A stretch of DNA of 64,000 nt from Larus michahellis (GCF_964199755.1 NC_133904.1:3251501-3315500), one strand, 5' to 3'; numbered from the stretch's first letter, positions 41,756 to 56,237 are shown. Translations and numbers: made by a program. The notes: generated from the sequence alone by a model not told the origin.

Positions 41756-44700
41756 GACCAGGCTCTTGTGCCAGCATTGCCGCACTCCCGAGATGCTCCC
41801 GGTGATGTTGCTCCCGATTTATGGCTGTATGCAGAGAGCAGAGCCCCGTAGCCGCCACCTCAATAGCACCATCTGCGGTGGGGCTTTTCCCCAGGAGAGA
41901 AAATCCCATCCAACTTCGGTGACTCTTTTTTTTTCTGTCCTCCGGTTGTGCTTCACCTTCCTCCAGCCGTCACCGTTATCTGCTTTCATTAGGCTGGGCC
42001 CACCCACTCGATGCCGCGAGATGCCTCGCTTGTTGTTGTTGGGCTTTTTGGCCACACCTCGTTATTTCTGCTGTTATTAGGCTCTCGCAGCGTTGTTTGT
42101 CATCTTGTCAAGGCCCCTGAGTTTCTATGGATACTGCTCCCCTAAGTGGCCACGCTATCAATTAAGACAGCTTGGTGTCTGAACTCTTCCAGAGGACTTT
42201 GCGAAGATCCGGAGATAATTTCCCTGCAATGCTCCCTTCGTTACCGAGCTACCTTTTCTGTAACGGCTGCTCGGTCAGAGCTCAGGGTATTTGGGTTTTC
42301 TAAGCGTTACCAGCCTCAAAGGCAGGATCACCTGCTTGGCAAATAGGATTCGATAGCGGGTGATAGAGGTTAATAATAAAACATATATATAGTGGGCTGT
42401 AACATATAAGCAATGAGATAACCATCATAGTGATGGAAGTAAAAGGCGCCAGCAAAAACACCTGCCATGGAATAAAAGGACATTGGCTTTATTGTGCTCT
42501 TTTGTGACTCTCTGGGAGGAGGGAAAACGTCTTTTTGTCCTTTCTGTCCAGCTTGAGGACAGACTCACGTACAAAGCCAAGAGGATGATGAGTATTTCTT
42601 CTGAAAATGAGACTGCTTGAAAGTTTCCAAATGTAAAACTTGTTTTCCTTATGGAAAGCAGCACAAACAAGCACAATGAAAGGCGTATCGTCTTCAGTGG
42701 GAAAAGCAGGCAGAGGAAGGGTTTATTGGGACTTTGCTGGGAACAGGCCGAGCGCAAGGAGCGGTTCTGCCCATCGCCCGGCAGTTTCTCACTCTCTTCT
42801 CAACAATTCTTGCACACCCAATATGTTTCCACGGACAGATTTACTTCACCTACTGAATTTCTTTTGCAGCCGATTTGGCATCTAACGGTCCTGCGAGGGC
42901 CGGCGTCGTCCCAATGCCTGCACCAGTTAATTCTTGCCCTCCCTGCAGGGAGGAGCAGGACGGGGACACGGAGGGATGCCGGAGGGATGCGAACTGCTGC
43001 CCAGAGAGCACCCCGTCCTGCTCCCCAGCTCTCTGACAGCTGCTTCATTTTTCTGTGTGCTTCTGCAACCGTAAAATGTTGATATTTAATGATTTCTCGG
43101 AACTCTCAGGAGGCTTACAGCCTTCTGGCCGGACAGAGAGCCTGAGCGGTGTTTGCATTTACTCTCTGGTGAGAATCAGTATCTGGGGGCAGGAGACAGC
43201 AGAGAAAAAGGCTTTGATTGGGATTTGAGTTTTGTCTGATTATTACAATTCTTTATATGCTTTAAACCAGTTTATCTATCCCTAGGTGGATGTGTGCTGC
43301 CAGCAGTGCTATAACATCCATTGAGGGCCGCCCAGAGGTACAAGGAATAAACTCACATGTTATTAGCTAATACAGGAAAGTGATTCGATATGGGTCTCAG
43401 AAGCTGCAGCAGATAAATAGGATGATAAATGTTGGCATTAGCAGACGTGATTGACTCCTCTGTCTCTGTGATTTGGTAGTGCCCAGTAATTAAATAGTTG
43501 GGAGTCTAATGTATTTTAAACTAGAGCCGCAGCCTGTAAATCACGGAGATTATGCTCTTCCCCGCTGTGCGCTCTCCGGGTCAGGAGGAATTTCCACTCC
43601 CGTGCCGCAGCTGTCCGCGGGCCCGGCTGGGTATTGCATCAGTCAGGACTGGGAAAGGCAGCAGCGGCCCCACTGCTGGTTCCCGGCTGTAAACCCATTC
43701 CCGGAGTCTTGTCATCCCAGCAGGGCATCGTCTCCAGCCCCGGAAGGGTTCCAGCTCTGTGTCCTTTGCGTCTTGGGTTGTCTCCTCTCTTCTGGCTGGA
43801 GCGGCTTCGTGCCCACGTGCAAATGCACCTCGGATTGCTGCAGCCCCTAAACCTCAGGCTGCAAAGCATCCCCGGGGTGGGTTTGCTCCCCAAACCTGTG
43901 CTGTGTCACCGTGAGAGCATCGGCCCCTCGGGCTGCCTTTGCTTCAGACATGATTTGAATGATTATGGTTTTTGATGATCCCAATTTCATCATTGTATTT
44001 GCACCGAGGTTTAGTTTTCTTTGCAGCCAGACTACTGCCTCGCACTAAATAAAAATGTCTTCTCTTTTGTTTTTTAATGTAAGTCTAAGAAGGAAACCCA
44101 GCCATTTCCAATGCAGCTTGAAGCTGCACTGACCTAAAAGTTACTTTTTCTCTTTGTACGAAACTAGTTTTCATTTCTAATCCTTTTATTGGCCAGACCT
44201 GATTCTTCTGCCGGAGGTTGGTTCTATTACGCAGAGTTTCTCCATTAACATTTAGCAAAGGACAGATTTAGACATTTCCGTGCCATTCAGCCATTTTACA
44301 CCTTTTAACACTGTTCCTGGATTAGCTCAGGCTTTCATTTGAAAATTTCTCTGCGATAACTCGCCACACATTCAGCAGACGTCGCTTTACAAGAGACCTG
44401 CCATAATGACCCTGCCCACATGCAGAAATGCTGCCTGGAACCACAGCTGTGATAAAACCTATCCCCGCTCTTCCTGGATATAATTATTTTTAATAAAATC
44501 TATTTGTGCCTCAAATTCTTTCCTCTTCCAGCTCATGCATTTTTAAATAAAAGAAGTAATTCTGCCATACTGTTGCAAATGATGGTCGCTGAGGCTTGCC
44601 TGCTGTTCTGCACACAGCGGCCACGAGAAACTTTCCTCCGGTGGGAAGGATAAAGATGAGTTCTCCTGTTTTAGCTGAAAGAAATGTTCCTTCTACTCAT

Positions 44701-47429
44701 TTTATTGGCAGAAGCTGGTGATCTTCAACCCACAGCCTGAAGCAACAACTAATATTGCTCGCAGCAAGATTAGCAGCAGATTAACGACTGGTGAGCAGGA
44801 ATTATTGGAGAGGAGTTTGTGTTTTGGAAAGCGTAAGGTATAACCCTCCCCGCCAGGCTTTCCGGGGAGTTTGCTCATCTGTAAATCATCCTCTGGCTTA
44901 TTTTTTCCAAACCCTGTTTCTGTTTTGCCTTCCAACTTATTTTTAGCCTGTTCCAGGTACCGCTGTGATATACAACCCGCACAAACCCGAGGGACTTCAC
45001 CCTGAGCACGGTCGTGCTGGGCTGCCCTTGGCCAACGGGAAGCCGATGGGCAGGGGGACCTTCGGACTTGCCTGGCTCCGTGGTGGGCTGCGGTAGAGTT
45101 AAGGATCAACCCCTTTTCCCAAGTCCCACGGTAGGCCCCTGCTTTCCACGCCGTCGTGCTGCTCTGTGCCCTGTCCTTTGAACGGAGGCTGCTCCGGGGC
45201 CGTGTGGGCGGGATACGCCGCAGGGTTGTGCACGGACCAAAGGGTTAAAGTTGTACAAGTCGCTGCTGAGGGTTTGAAGGAAGGAAGACGTGAGCTCAGA
45301 GCTACCTCTGGAGACACGCTGTTGGACCAGAGAGGTTTCAGTACAAGCAGGGGGCTGCTAAAAAAGAGTTGGTAAGTGGTGGTACAGAGCTGGCAGAGCT
45401 GTCAAACAGCAGTTGTACAAAGAAACCAGGGGAAGTTTTTCCCGTGATGAAGCATCTCTGGAAGGAATGAATTCCCAGCCCTGGATGACCTACAGTCCTG
45501 AGCTTTGAAGAGGAATGAAAATGCTCAAATCCTGTCCCCCTTGGAGCTGGAAGTTTGGGTTTCCTCCTCTCTGGTTCTCTCCTAACCAGAGTCCCCCCCT
45601 CCTTCAGCTAACGGTGCCTTTGATTCCTAAATGCTTTTCTTTTTTCGCATAAATATAAATAACTCAAATGAGAGTGGTATGTGGAAAGTGGTAGAAGCCA
45701 CCTGATCTGATACAAAAGGGATCAGGCTGTTTTAACCGAATGAGCTGGTAAATGGAAAACGCAGCTGAATGTAGATGAACGCAAAACGATAACTGGGGGC
45801 AGTGAAGGGAAAGAGGGTGTGTAATAGTGGGGGCACGTAGGAAGAGTAACAGCCACGGAAGGGAGGCAGGGGTTACTGCAAAAAATCCTTGGAGTGATCC
45901 ACCTAATGCTGGGTGGAATGGAATAAAGCACCCCCAGACCCTGCTGTACACCAGCAAAGGGGGCGGTGGGGCTTGCAGGGGTTTCCCAGGGAAGCGTCCA
46001 GCCCACGGCTTCGCAGCGGGAATAGCAAATGAGGCCGTGGCCGATAAACTGCTCCTTCCAGCACCTTTCCTCTGGCACAGCCTTTAAAACAGCGAAGATG
46101 GGTCATTTCTCCAGGCGTGTTACAAACGTCGCTGAGTTAATTCATTGGCTTTTGTGTGTGTGCAGTGGTGAACGGGAAAGCAAAGGGGTTCAGGTTTGCC
46201 TGCAGCCGCCTTTTATGGTCCAATCAGCCAATTTTTTGTGTAACTGTAATAAATCATGGCGACAGACACACAGGATGGCATTGTCTTTATGTAATTATTC
46301 CATAAATTGCCCCATTTTCTCCTCCAGAAAGCCCTCCCAGTTCCTTCCCTTTTCTTTGCCAGAGAAGGTTGTTATCCTGAACACAATAGGAGAAACGCGT
46401 TTGAAGAACTTATTTTGTAAGCAAAGGGTGAAGAGATGGAGCCTGCTCCTTTTTCCAACGCGCGGCTCTCGCGTGGCTGTTTGCTGCGAGGGGGGATTTG
46501 CAAAGCAAGGGAAACAATCTTACAGCTCGGGAAATCGAGCGTGAAGTCCAGGACTGAAGCAAAAGCATCTCGCTGAAAAGCCCGTCAACACAGAGCCGAG
46601 CTGCCAAGGGCGATGGTGGGGAGAGCAGCTGGAGGGCTGGGGGACGGGGAACGGTCGGGGCAAGCATGGCTCTCCCTCCTCCTTTCCATTCGCTCCGCAT
46701 TTCCTTTCACCTGGGCTGTGGATTAGAGGCGTCTCCTGTACTCTGTAATTAGCTTCATCGTGGCATTTGGCTTCTCTGCAGAAACCCACTTTTTTTTAAT
46801 ATTTATTTTTTCTTTTCCCCCCCTCTCCAATAAATTTTGAACCCCCACACCGCGGTGGCAAAGGGTAGCTTCTGCATCTTTAAGTTGTCCCCGTGCAAGC
46901 GACATTTTCGGGTGCTTGGGCTTTTCCAGCCGCTGCAGATGGCACCCATCGCTCAGCCGGACAAAGTCACCTTGCCGAGCAGCACGAAGCGCTTTCCAAA
47001 CCCGCCCAGCCCCTTCCTGCAAACGGCACGCTCCGCCGCAGATTCACTTCTGAGAAGCTTTTAATTCTCTTATTCCTTTTCCATTCCCATCCCTTGGCTA
47101 ACTGCTCTTTCAGACTGCTTAACAGTAGGCATGCAGACCAGGGCAGGTTCCGCCTGCAAGAAGCCAGATAAACTGTTCTCCTGTGGGCACTTGCAGTTAT
47201 AAAACCCACACAATTTGTGTGCAGCAAGGCTTTGGGGACCTCTTGGCTTGGCTAGTGTTTTGATAACTGAGCTTGTGTTGTTTCTCCTTCCCCTGGCCTT
47301 GGAGAAGATACTTTTTAAAAATACAGCAAGTGGGAAGGGAAAAAAAAAAAAACAACCAAAAAAGACCTTTTCCCAACAAGGATATAAAACTTCCATCAAA
47401 TCGGCCACATCACTAGAGACCCAAAGCTA

Positions 47430-47620
47430 ATAAGTTGATCTTACATCTGTATAATAAACTCATTTATTAGGTTTTTATTTTAAGAGTTGGTGATATTAAT
47501 TAGATTGATATGGCCCATAAATCACTTGATTTGGCTGAGCCCTCAGATACTTGTAATTTAAATTAACACAAGTGCAGCTTAATTAATCTGATTAAAGCCT
47601 GGGACAAGCAATGTGCTGTT
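47430..47620. promoter_or_regulatory. Dense homeodomain-site block
   Basis: Multiple ATTA/TAAT cores in about 190 bp, including ATATTAATTAGATTGATATG, AAATTAACACAAG and CTTAATTAATCTGATTAAAG. Conserved-enhancer-like texture; strongest single candidate in the desert. Inference only. Confidence 0.35.
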
Positions 47621-49800
47621 TGCAGCACCCAGGAGGGCATTACAGGGGAAAGGAGTATTTTAAGGTAACACAGCTTCTTCCTCGGAGGGTCAGATCTGTT
47701 CAGGTGGTGAATCAAGCTGCAAGAGTGGAGCTGCAGCCCAAAAACCGGTACAATGCACAGGGTGAGAAGCTGGATGCGCAAAGCCAGGTGTCTCTCAAAC
47801 ATCATAAATACCGGCCACTTGCTGGGGCTCAGTGCCAGACGCAGCTTCTCTCCGGTTCTGCCCTGAGACCCGGCAGCCAGGCAAACTCATTGCAGCTTCA
47901 GGGCCAGGCAAGGGGCTGAACTTCACAAACTCCCAGCAACTGCTCTGGTTTTGAGGACTCCTGATCTTCTTTCATCCTTTGGCACCAACAAATGAATACT
48001 TCAGAAGGTGAGTTTAAGTCATTAGTGAGCATAAGTCATGGCCTGATCTCCTTTGCTGCCACTATCTTGATTTTTTTTTTTTCTCCCTTCGGTGCTGCTG
48101 AGAGGAGATAACGTTTCTTCCCAGGAGTGAATAATCAGTTAATCGCTTCTTCCCTGCCCACGGGATTAGGTCCCTGCCAGGCACGAGCTGCCTTGTTCCC
48201 CAGGACGAGCAAACAGAGCGGGCTGATGCGGAGCTAGGTTGATGTGCCCCATTCGAGACATACCCGCTCCACGATTCCCTTCCCAGCAAGAGTATTTCTC
48301 CTCTGATGATGTTGCTGGATACTGGATGTGTTAGTGGGGATTTTACTGCGCTTGCCTGTGTAGAGGGCCGAATACATCCTCCTGTGGGATATACACTGCA
48401 GTGTTCTTGCAGGGATGCACCCTCCGCTTCTCGGAGTTGGAGGTTACTAAACCTTTACCAGACGAATAACACCAGATACTTGCCTGGTGTTTCCATCTAG
48501 TTTTTTCCAGAATGCTCTGAGCTGACAGCTCTCAAGATTGATGTTCCCTGTCTGTACAGCCCAGACAGCTGCCATGCAGCCTTCTCCCTGTGCTCCTGCT
48601 AATTTGCCTTAATCCCGAGTTTAAGCGAGCTCCCCCACGGAGAAGAGTGGAAGTCAGACCCCGTGGTCCACCCCAGCCTTGCTTTCTCTGTTGTCCATGT
48701 GGGATGGTGGCACAAGTCTGGTATCTACACCAATTCCCCAGAATTCTCCAGATGAAAACCACTTCCAAGGAGACCGCAGCACGTTAGCAGCAGAGCACCA
48801 GCCCAGGGCTTGTGCAGCCACAGGTTGTTTCTGTTAGAGTACGGACGCCATAAAATATATTTTCTTTAAAAGCAGGATATAATGCTATTATAGCAGTTGG
48901 ATTAATCTAATATCCTCCTTCATCGTCAAAAGCGAATTGCGTAAATAGCCAGAGAGAGACACGTTTTATGAGTCCTTCTTAAGGGCTATCAATCAAACCT
49001 TCCAAGAAAGGCATTGATGCCCTTTTTGCTCACGAGAGGGAAATCAGATTCCCCACGGCTTTGCTTTCAGCCTGCTGTAGCCTTGCAGTGTAATAGCTGC
49101 ATCGCAAATGGTCTGCACAACCTTTTCTTCCACCGGTCCGGAGAAAAAAACCCACACGGAGAAAAGCTGTAAGAAAAGAGGAAAAACAGCCCAATTAGAG
49201 GCAATGATCTCTTAGCTCTCTGCCCTCTCTCCCCCCCCCCGGATGAAGCAGATGTAAAACAATAGCTTTATTTGTGAAAAATTTAATTGGGTAGTTCAAA
49301 GGAAGCAGCGGAGGCTCTTTTGATCTCTTGGCGTGTTTGAATGCCACGTTGCAACGGTGCCTGCTGGCCACGGCGCTGACCTCTTGTGTTAATTAGTGTT
49401 TATCTGAAATCGAATTAGCTCACAACTGGGAGAAAGCAGAGCGAAAATCAGAGGATAATCATAGATTTGTGTGATTCTCAATTAGAGGTAAAAGCAGGTC
49501 TTTGGCTGCAGAAGTTGACGTTAAAATAACTCTGAGAACATTACATTTTTGCTTTGTTTTTCTAATACTCTTCATCAGATGGTACTATTTCTCTTACTAA
49601 TACCCCGTGCTGCCTTCATCTTTGCTGAGTCTGCTGGTCCGCGATGCTCATTGGAACTTAAACCATAAACCAACACCGAACAATGATGCATTATTTATAG
49701 CAGACCGAATGCTGTAAGGTTGACAATAGTGCAAAGCTTCTCTTTCTTGTGGTCAGTAATCCATAAATAAATACATCATCTATTTAGGTTTGCAGAACTG

Positions 49801-52800
49801 TCTGACGGATGGGAATAGCCTGCATTATACAACCAGGGCGCTGAGGACGCTGTGAAAGCCAGCACCTGCTTTTGGGGCAAACTGGCCATTTCTGAGTAGC
49901 AGCATTAAAACTCTTTATGTAGGTGGGGGTGCGAGAGCTGCCCAGCCACCTTCCCAGTGCCCATCTGTGGGGCTGTCTGGAAGGTAAAGGACAACAAGGG
50001 CTCCTGATGCAGGAATAGACATGCATAAAAGCATCAGGTTCTCTGTCTCTGTGTGCAACATTAGCAAAGGACAGAATTTTATAGCTAAAACTATCTCAAG
50101 AGGCATGTATATGGTCCCAGTTTCCGAGTAGAGACTAGCCAGGGACGTAGATGTCAAACATCTGTCCACCATGAACATCTGCAGACCTTCAGTGTGTTGG
50201 ACTGGAACGGAAACCCATTTTCAGATCAGCTCCAGATCTCAAAGTTTCCAAAGTGCAGGAATGGTTTTATTCCAGCCTTGCTTTTTGCTCCTAAGCTGGC
50301 TTCAACTTACACCAAGCTAAAAGGTGGACCTTGCTACTTGGACGCGCGCTGTGCTCATCAGCGTGGAACAAGGCACTCCGAAAATAAGCCGGTGGCATTT
50401 ATGCCGTGTCCTTGGGCACACGCCACTATATTTTCTGGGGTTAGCCACAAGAGGGTGGCATGATGATGTGCACCAGGCAGCCTCCCTGCTTCAGCTGTTT
50501 CACTTCTAGCATGGCATTTTATAGCCAGCTCTGGAGATCTAATAAAACTTCGGAACAGATCCTTATTTTTGGCACATGAACACATTTCCCACTACAAAGG
50601 AGCTTGACGGGTGTTTCTGAAGGCAGCCCCAACTGTGCAGTGTTCCTTGATGTTACACGTGTTCTTTATGCCTAAAACCATCCTTAGTTAGTAGGTACCA
50701 TAGCAGCATATAAAATTTAGACTATTTAGGGATCAAAACTTTTATTGGTACTCGGTAACTGCTGTAGGGAAAAGTCCACAGATGTTGTTTATGAGCAAAT
50801 ATTATTTTTCATAGTCAGGCATGTTTACAAGACAGTGATGTTCCATGCCACTGCTTATAACACATTGGGATGTTTCTAGCAGGTCTTTATTTGATTATAG
50901 CTGACAATGAGCAAGCTGGTTAACAAATATGCACAAAAAAGACTCGCATGACAGCAAGGGAGACTAACTTAAATGAAACAGGTTCGTTTCACCTAAAATC
51001 TACCGAATTTCAGGTTTTTCTAAAGCAGGCCATTAGTAACCCGAGGCACCCGTTGATGCCTTGCGCAGCCCATGTGTCTCTGTGTAAGGCGAGTTAGCGT
51101 TTGATTCTGTAAAGCCTCACGTGGGTGACAAGATCCAGTAAGAGCAAGGAACAGGGCACAGGGTGTGCCCAGGGAGCGATACAAATTGAAGAACAAAAAA
51201 AACCCCGAAACGCTCCAAGTTTTATGTGCTTTATAAATGCTAGAATTTTTTTACCCTACTTTAACATGATTGCTTCCCATGCGTAGACAGCCAGATGATG
51301 TTGATACCCAGAATACACCTTAGCCTCACTGCTGCTTCATCGCCTGGCACTCATCTAAATCAAAATTCCCCCATCCCGGATCTGTGCAGGTTTCCGCAGG
51401 TTGTGGGAGTCTCCGCTCACTCGTGGCCCTGGCTGTAGGGCCAGGGCCCTTGTTTGCAGAAATCCCTTTTGCCGTGAACATATTTTAAATACAAGCTTCC
51501 GAACCTCATTTCTTGCTGTCTTTTCATCTTCCATTCATTTTTCTCCTAACAATGCACCTGCCAATATCTGCCCCTGAGCCCCGCTTTAAGTAGCATTTTC
51601 CATGGTTAATGTCACACTCTTGCTCCCTATCTATCTTTGGCAACTGCCGACCGCCTGCAGCAGGACCAGAGGAAGAGGGAAAGCCCTCCTTGGGTATAAC
51701 AATAACACAACACCCATTCCTGGAAGAATGATGAGATAGGCTGTGTAATAAATATTTATAAGAGCAAGCGTAATGAAATGAATGCGTAGTATACCGAGGC
51801 TCCCTTAGGGTTTGGTCATCACATGTTTTTTTCCTCTTTTCTTTCTTCTCTGTTACACAGAATTGTCCTGATGTCCCTGGGTTGTCGAGCAAATTGCTTA
51901 TTGTGTTGCTCACTTACACAATGCATGTTATTATGTGCAACCAGCTGCTCCTGTTTGGCATTGCTCGCACATACGGAACAGGAGGCTACCGTCACTTTTC
52001 TCATCTGGAAGTCAACGTTCCCTCTAGTGCCAAAGTTCCTGCCAGACCAGAAGAAGTCTGGCAACGACGCGAGTCCTGGTGGTAAAGGTCCCTGAGAGAC
52101 TCCGTTTCTGGGAAGAGCGAGGTTGCGGTTTTGCAATGAGTTTGAGCTGATCCAGCTTTATGCTGCCATTGAAAGCTTCCTCGTTCCTCAGCCTGTATAT
52201 TCCCATCGCTTTCCTTGTGCTGGCACTAACACTCGGCTGATTGCACAGCGATCTGGAGCGGGGGACTGATTTTGTTGTTATTGTTGTTGCCAATTAAGTT
52301 TTCAGCACCATCCTTTCCTCTGTCCAGCTCCAGGCCCATTCAAGCACTAATGCCGGCACAAAGGAAAGAGCGGCCAACTCGTCTGGTAATTAGAGCAGTT
52401 TACATCCACCAAAAACTGTCAGCCTCAGTGTTGCAGACCTGTCTGGAGTCAGAGGTGGTCAGAAACCAGAGCAAGGCTGTATTTGAGGCTGGGAGGTTTA
52501 ATCCTGCTTGGGAGAGAAAGAACCTAAGGATGGTCCCAAACACGTCTCAGGCACTGACCCCTGCGAGATGGGGGCTGAGTAGCTGTGGGCAGCACTTCAT
52601 ACCTGCCAAACTGGAGGGCACTAACCCCGGCGGGGGTGCTTTCACTGAGAAGGAAAGTGCTTTTGAACCAGTGCACCTACAATGGCTTCAACGTGCTCTA
52701 AGTTCAGAGCTTTAGGGTTCGGCAACGTGGGGATTTGTGCCTGATCAGTGGTCGGGCTGGGGGGGCACGCTCAGTCTGCAAAGAAAGTGCCTACTCCAAA

Positions 52801-55500
52801 TTTAAACAGTCCATTTGGTGTGCAGTGGATTAAACTAAAAGAATATAAAGCAGCCTTCACCTGGAATAAGAACATCCTTATCGTGATTTTTAAAATAATA
52901 ATAATACTGTGCTGCCTATTTAACACAAATATGCAGCGTGCTGTGAATCTTCCTGATGCTCAGTGCTTCCTCTGTGAAATGGATTTTCCCTGTTCTTTGG
53001 GTTTCTTTTGTTGGTTTTTTTTTTTTTTTTTTGGGGGGGGGGAGCAGGAGTTGTTCTTTACCTGCACTTGTTTAGTATCTTGCACAGCTGGATCCTGGTA
53101 GTCTGAATCCTACAGCTGCCAGCTGGAAGTGGACATAGGCTGCTGAGCGTGGGTTTGGATTCGGAGCCTGGAGAAATTCTGATTCCGATACCTCTGGAAC
53201 ACGTGCTGCTGTGCTTCGAGGCCTCTTGCATCTCTACCAACCTTTCAGAAGCGTGGATCCTCTCTCAGCTACAGGCTGGCTGCACGGGAATAGCTCCTGT
53301 GAGCTAGATAAATTCATAGCAGCTTCTGATGGATTTCCCTAACGAGCTCGTCTTTGCTGGGATCTTAAACAAACCAAGAGATGTGTATGATATACTGCCC
53401 ATATATCCGCCTCACTAAAGATTTTTCTCAGAGCACAGAAATAATGTCTCCTGAAGGGGGAACAAAAGGCTGAACTACAAACACTTGCCCCTTGCTGCTG
53501 CTCCTCTTTGCCATTCACACTTTCTCAGCTCAAAGTACCCGAGGTTTGTAGCTATTGAAGGGTAGAAAGAAACTCCCCGATGACAGGGACGGGAACACTG
53601 GGGAGTCTGTAGCACACAAATGGGGGCTTTTGCTTGCCATAAGTATTGGGGCAGAAATGCCATTATTTAGGGAAGGAATGTCCCTTCTGTTGGCACAGGT
53701 TTCACTTTGTTCTTTATCGACTTACAGCCAGGGAGTTAACCGGTCCTTTCCCAACGTACAAAGTGGTGCTTTCTCCAGGTTCTCCTTCCTCTGTAAGCGC
53801 TGCAAGAAGTCGGTTTGGGCAGCGCAGGGCATCCCTGTGGGCGGCTGAAGCAGCTGATGCCCACCCGGGCGGTGTGACAGCAGGAAGGCCTCCCTGCAGC
53901 CACAGGACCAGCTCCTGCGAATGCGCGCGTCAGCCAGCATTAGCTGAAGTTGTGAAGGAGTCACCCTGCGGAAACGCTGTTGTCACCAGTTTGGTTTGTC
54001 TGTGCCGATGCGGGCGAGAGAGGTGGACGGCGGGAACTTGGTGTTGCTCTCGCGGAGTACGTGTGTTGTCAGTGTGAAAGGAGCTGGTGCTCTGGGTCAC
54101 GTTACTGGTGCTTTCACAGTTCAGGGGCTGTTTGTTAAGTATTTTCTTTTTTCCTTTTCTTTTTTTTTTTTTTTTCCCCCAGGGACAGATATTCGGGGAA
54201 TATATGTGTTGAAAGCTTGGGTTTGTCAAAATGCTGGTTTAATTCCTGTTCCTGCTGACATGTAGGAAGACAGAGAGGTGCCATGGAGGAATCAAGTAAC
54301 GCTGTAAGGTCAGGCAGGGAGCAAAGACAAGACTTAGACCTGCGTCTTTTGGTTTCTAGGCCAGTGCCTGGTTCCAACCCTGACCTGTTGGCAGGGACCT
54401 GGGTCAGTGCCTTAACACAGGCAGGTGCTATTAGCCCGAGTGTGCAGTATTTTGCAGACCACTAGCAGTTTTCATTATTTATATTATGCCAGACTTTCCT
54501 GACTTTTAGGTAAAGGTTTCCTTGCTTCAAGGGAGGGAGAAATGTCTGGGATTTGAGGAAAAAAGGGCAGGAGGTGTGTCTAAAAGCAAACCACTGGCAG
54601 ACACAATGAAGAGATGTTCTTCTCCAGCCTGGTTAAAGCAATTTGACAGCACCTTTAAAACCACCTGACGCAGAAAGGAGCAGGTGGGAAAGGCCCAGAG
54701 AGAAAGGGGAGTTTGCAGAGGTTGTTAATTTTTAGCTCCGTGCTGGAAAAAGGAGCGTGGCTGTTACCATCCCCTTTTCTTCCTGCAGAGAGGTAAGTGT
54801 ATCGATGGTGCAGGAATAGGGTCGGTGGATTTGCTGTGGCCTTATTGCCCCCTCCCTGCCCGTCCCCACCCAGGGCAGGGGGCTGATGGATCCCAGGGCT
54901 TGTCTGTGCTAACAGTGTCAAGCGCTGACTTAAGATAGCACATCTCATACACACGGGAAACCTGTTTCCCACCACACTGCCCTTCTGGTATCATTTAAGC
55001 TTTTATAGTTCATTAAACAAGCTAATAAATAGGAGGGTCTGGATTAAAAAGGTTTCTTTCTTTTTTTTTTTTTTTTTCCCCATATTCTGCATATTCTGGA
55101 GCCCTCTCTGCGTTCCACACTGCTGCGATAAAACATGCCGGTGTGCCGGGTAGCCTCTTCCCCTTTGGGAGGCCAGAGCAGACCCCTGCTCGGGATGGGC
55201 TTGCCTTCTGCTCGGTACCAGCCGCCACTGCCCAGAGAAGGGCTTGGTGTCATTTGTCCTTAGGACCAAACCTGCACCTGCGGCTTTATTGGCAGCTTTG
55301 TGACTTTGTGCCTGGGACCCAGCCAAGCCAGGGAGGCAGTGGCCTGGGTCTCCCATCGTTCAGCACCTTCATCGCCCTCCCTCATTCCCACCGCTCGGCT
55401 TGGCCGGCCGATGGCTCCTGTGTCTCTCTGCAGTGACGGGGTGTGGACGGGCTGCGCCGTGTATGTTATGTGCTTTATTTTTAAAGGCAGATGAGAACCA
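49801..55500. other. Intergenic, no recognised gene
   Basis: Open frames are short and unsupported. The interval holds homopolymer tracts (T18G10 at 53015-53042; T-rich runs near 54160 and 55060) and no clear LINE or tRNA. No exon with family resemblance was seen on either strand. Confidence 0.5.
53015..53042. repeat. T18G10 homopolymer junction
   Basis: Eighteen T followed directly by ten G. It is an unusual simple tract; length may be assembly-sensitive. Confidence 0.85.
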
Positions 55501-56237
55501 TAGGCTGGACTCTGACGCCCGGAAAGCCCAATGAACGATATACACCTGAAGGAGTTGTGCTTCGAAACGGGCCCCGTGGCAGGCCGACGGCACCGCGGTC
55601 GCTGGCGCCGCTTTGTCTCCACAGCCCGGGTGGGCCGTGTGGGGCGGCAGCCTCACCTCCTCCCCACAGACACGGGCCTGAGGGAGGCTGGCCATCAGCC
55701 CTCGGGCGGTCGCCAGCCCTGGGAGGGCTGTGGGAGCTGCTGGGTGCCTTGTGGCTGTCCGCCGACAGCGGCCACGGGTGGACGCCGCAGCGGGCTCCCG
55801 CCGCCCTGAGGGGACCGCGGGGGCTGGCAGAGGGGTCCCCTCCCGGCAGCGCCGTGAGGGGGAAGCCGACGGCTGGTGGCAGCGCGGTGTCCTCCGCGCT
55901 CACCTGCGGCAATGTAAAAATTAAAAAAGCGCATTGAATGTTTCTACCGCCCCGTTTGCAGGCCTGGGGAGCTGCCGTCCCGCCGGAGGAGCCCCGCACC
56001 TGCCGCGGCTGCCCGTCCCCGCTTCCCCCCCCTCAGGAAACGGGGCCGCTCCCCCCGCGGCGGGCTGGCGGCAACCTGTTGGTCCCGCCGCTGTGGAGGA
56101 GGGCGGGAGGAGCCCCCCTCGGCTCGGCGGCGAACCCGCTGACAAAGGCGGAGCAGCGGCAGGCCAGGGCCGCCCCCGGCAGCGGGGCCCGGCGGCGCCG
56201 GCGGGCAGCGGCGGGGCTGGGGCTGGGGCGCTCGCAC

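Larger units (their letters stand above)
39200..49800. promoter_or_regulatory. Repeat-poor TAAT-rich gene desert, candidate enhancer cluster
   Basis: Apart from one CR1 copy (41168-41755) the 10.6 kb holds no recognised transposon or gene. Many short blocks have balanced composition and homeodomain-type cores, for example near 39350-39540, 40520-40640, 42140-42200, 43220-43510, 43980-44560, 46200-46320, 47430-47620 and 49260-49780. This texture is typical of vertebrate conserved non-coding elements beside developmental genes. The target gene is not identifiable from the window, and conservation itself was not tested. Confidence 0.35.

Noticed and set aside
54283-54465. Possible inverted MIR-like segment
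   Set aside because: Only scattered words agree with the MIR consensus; too weak to list.
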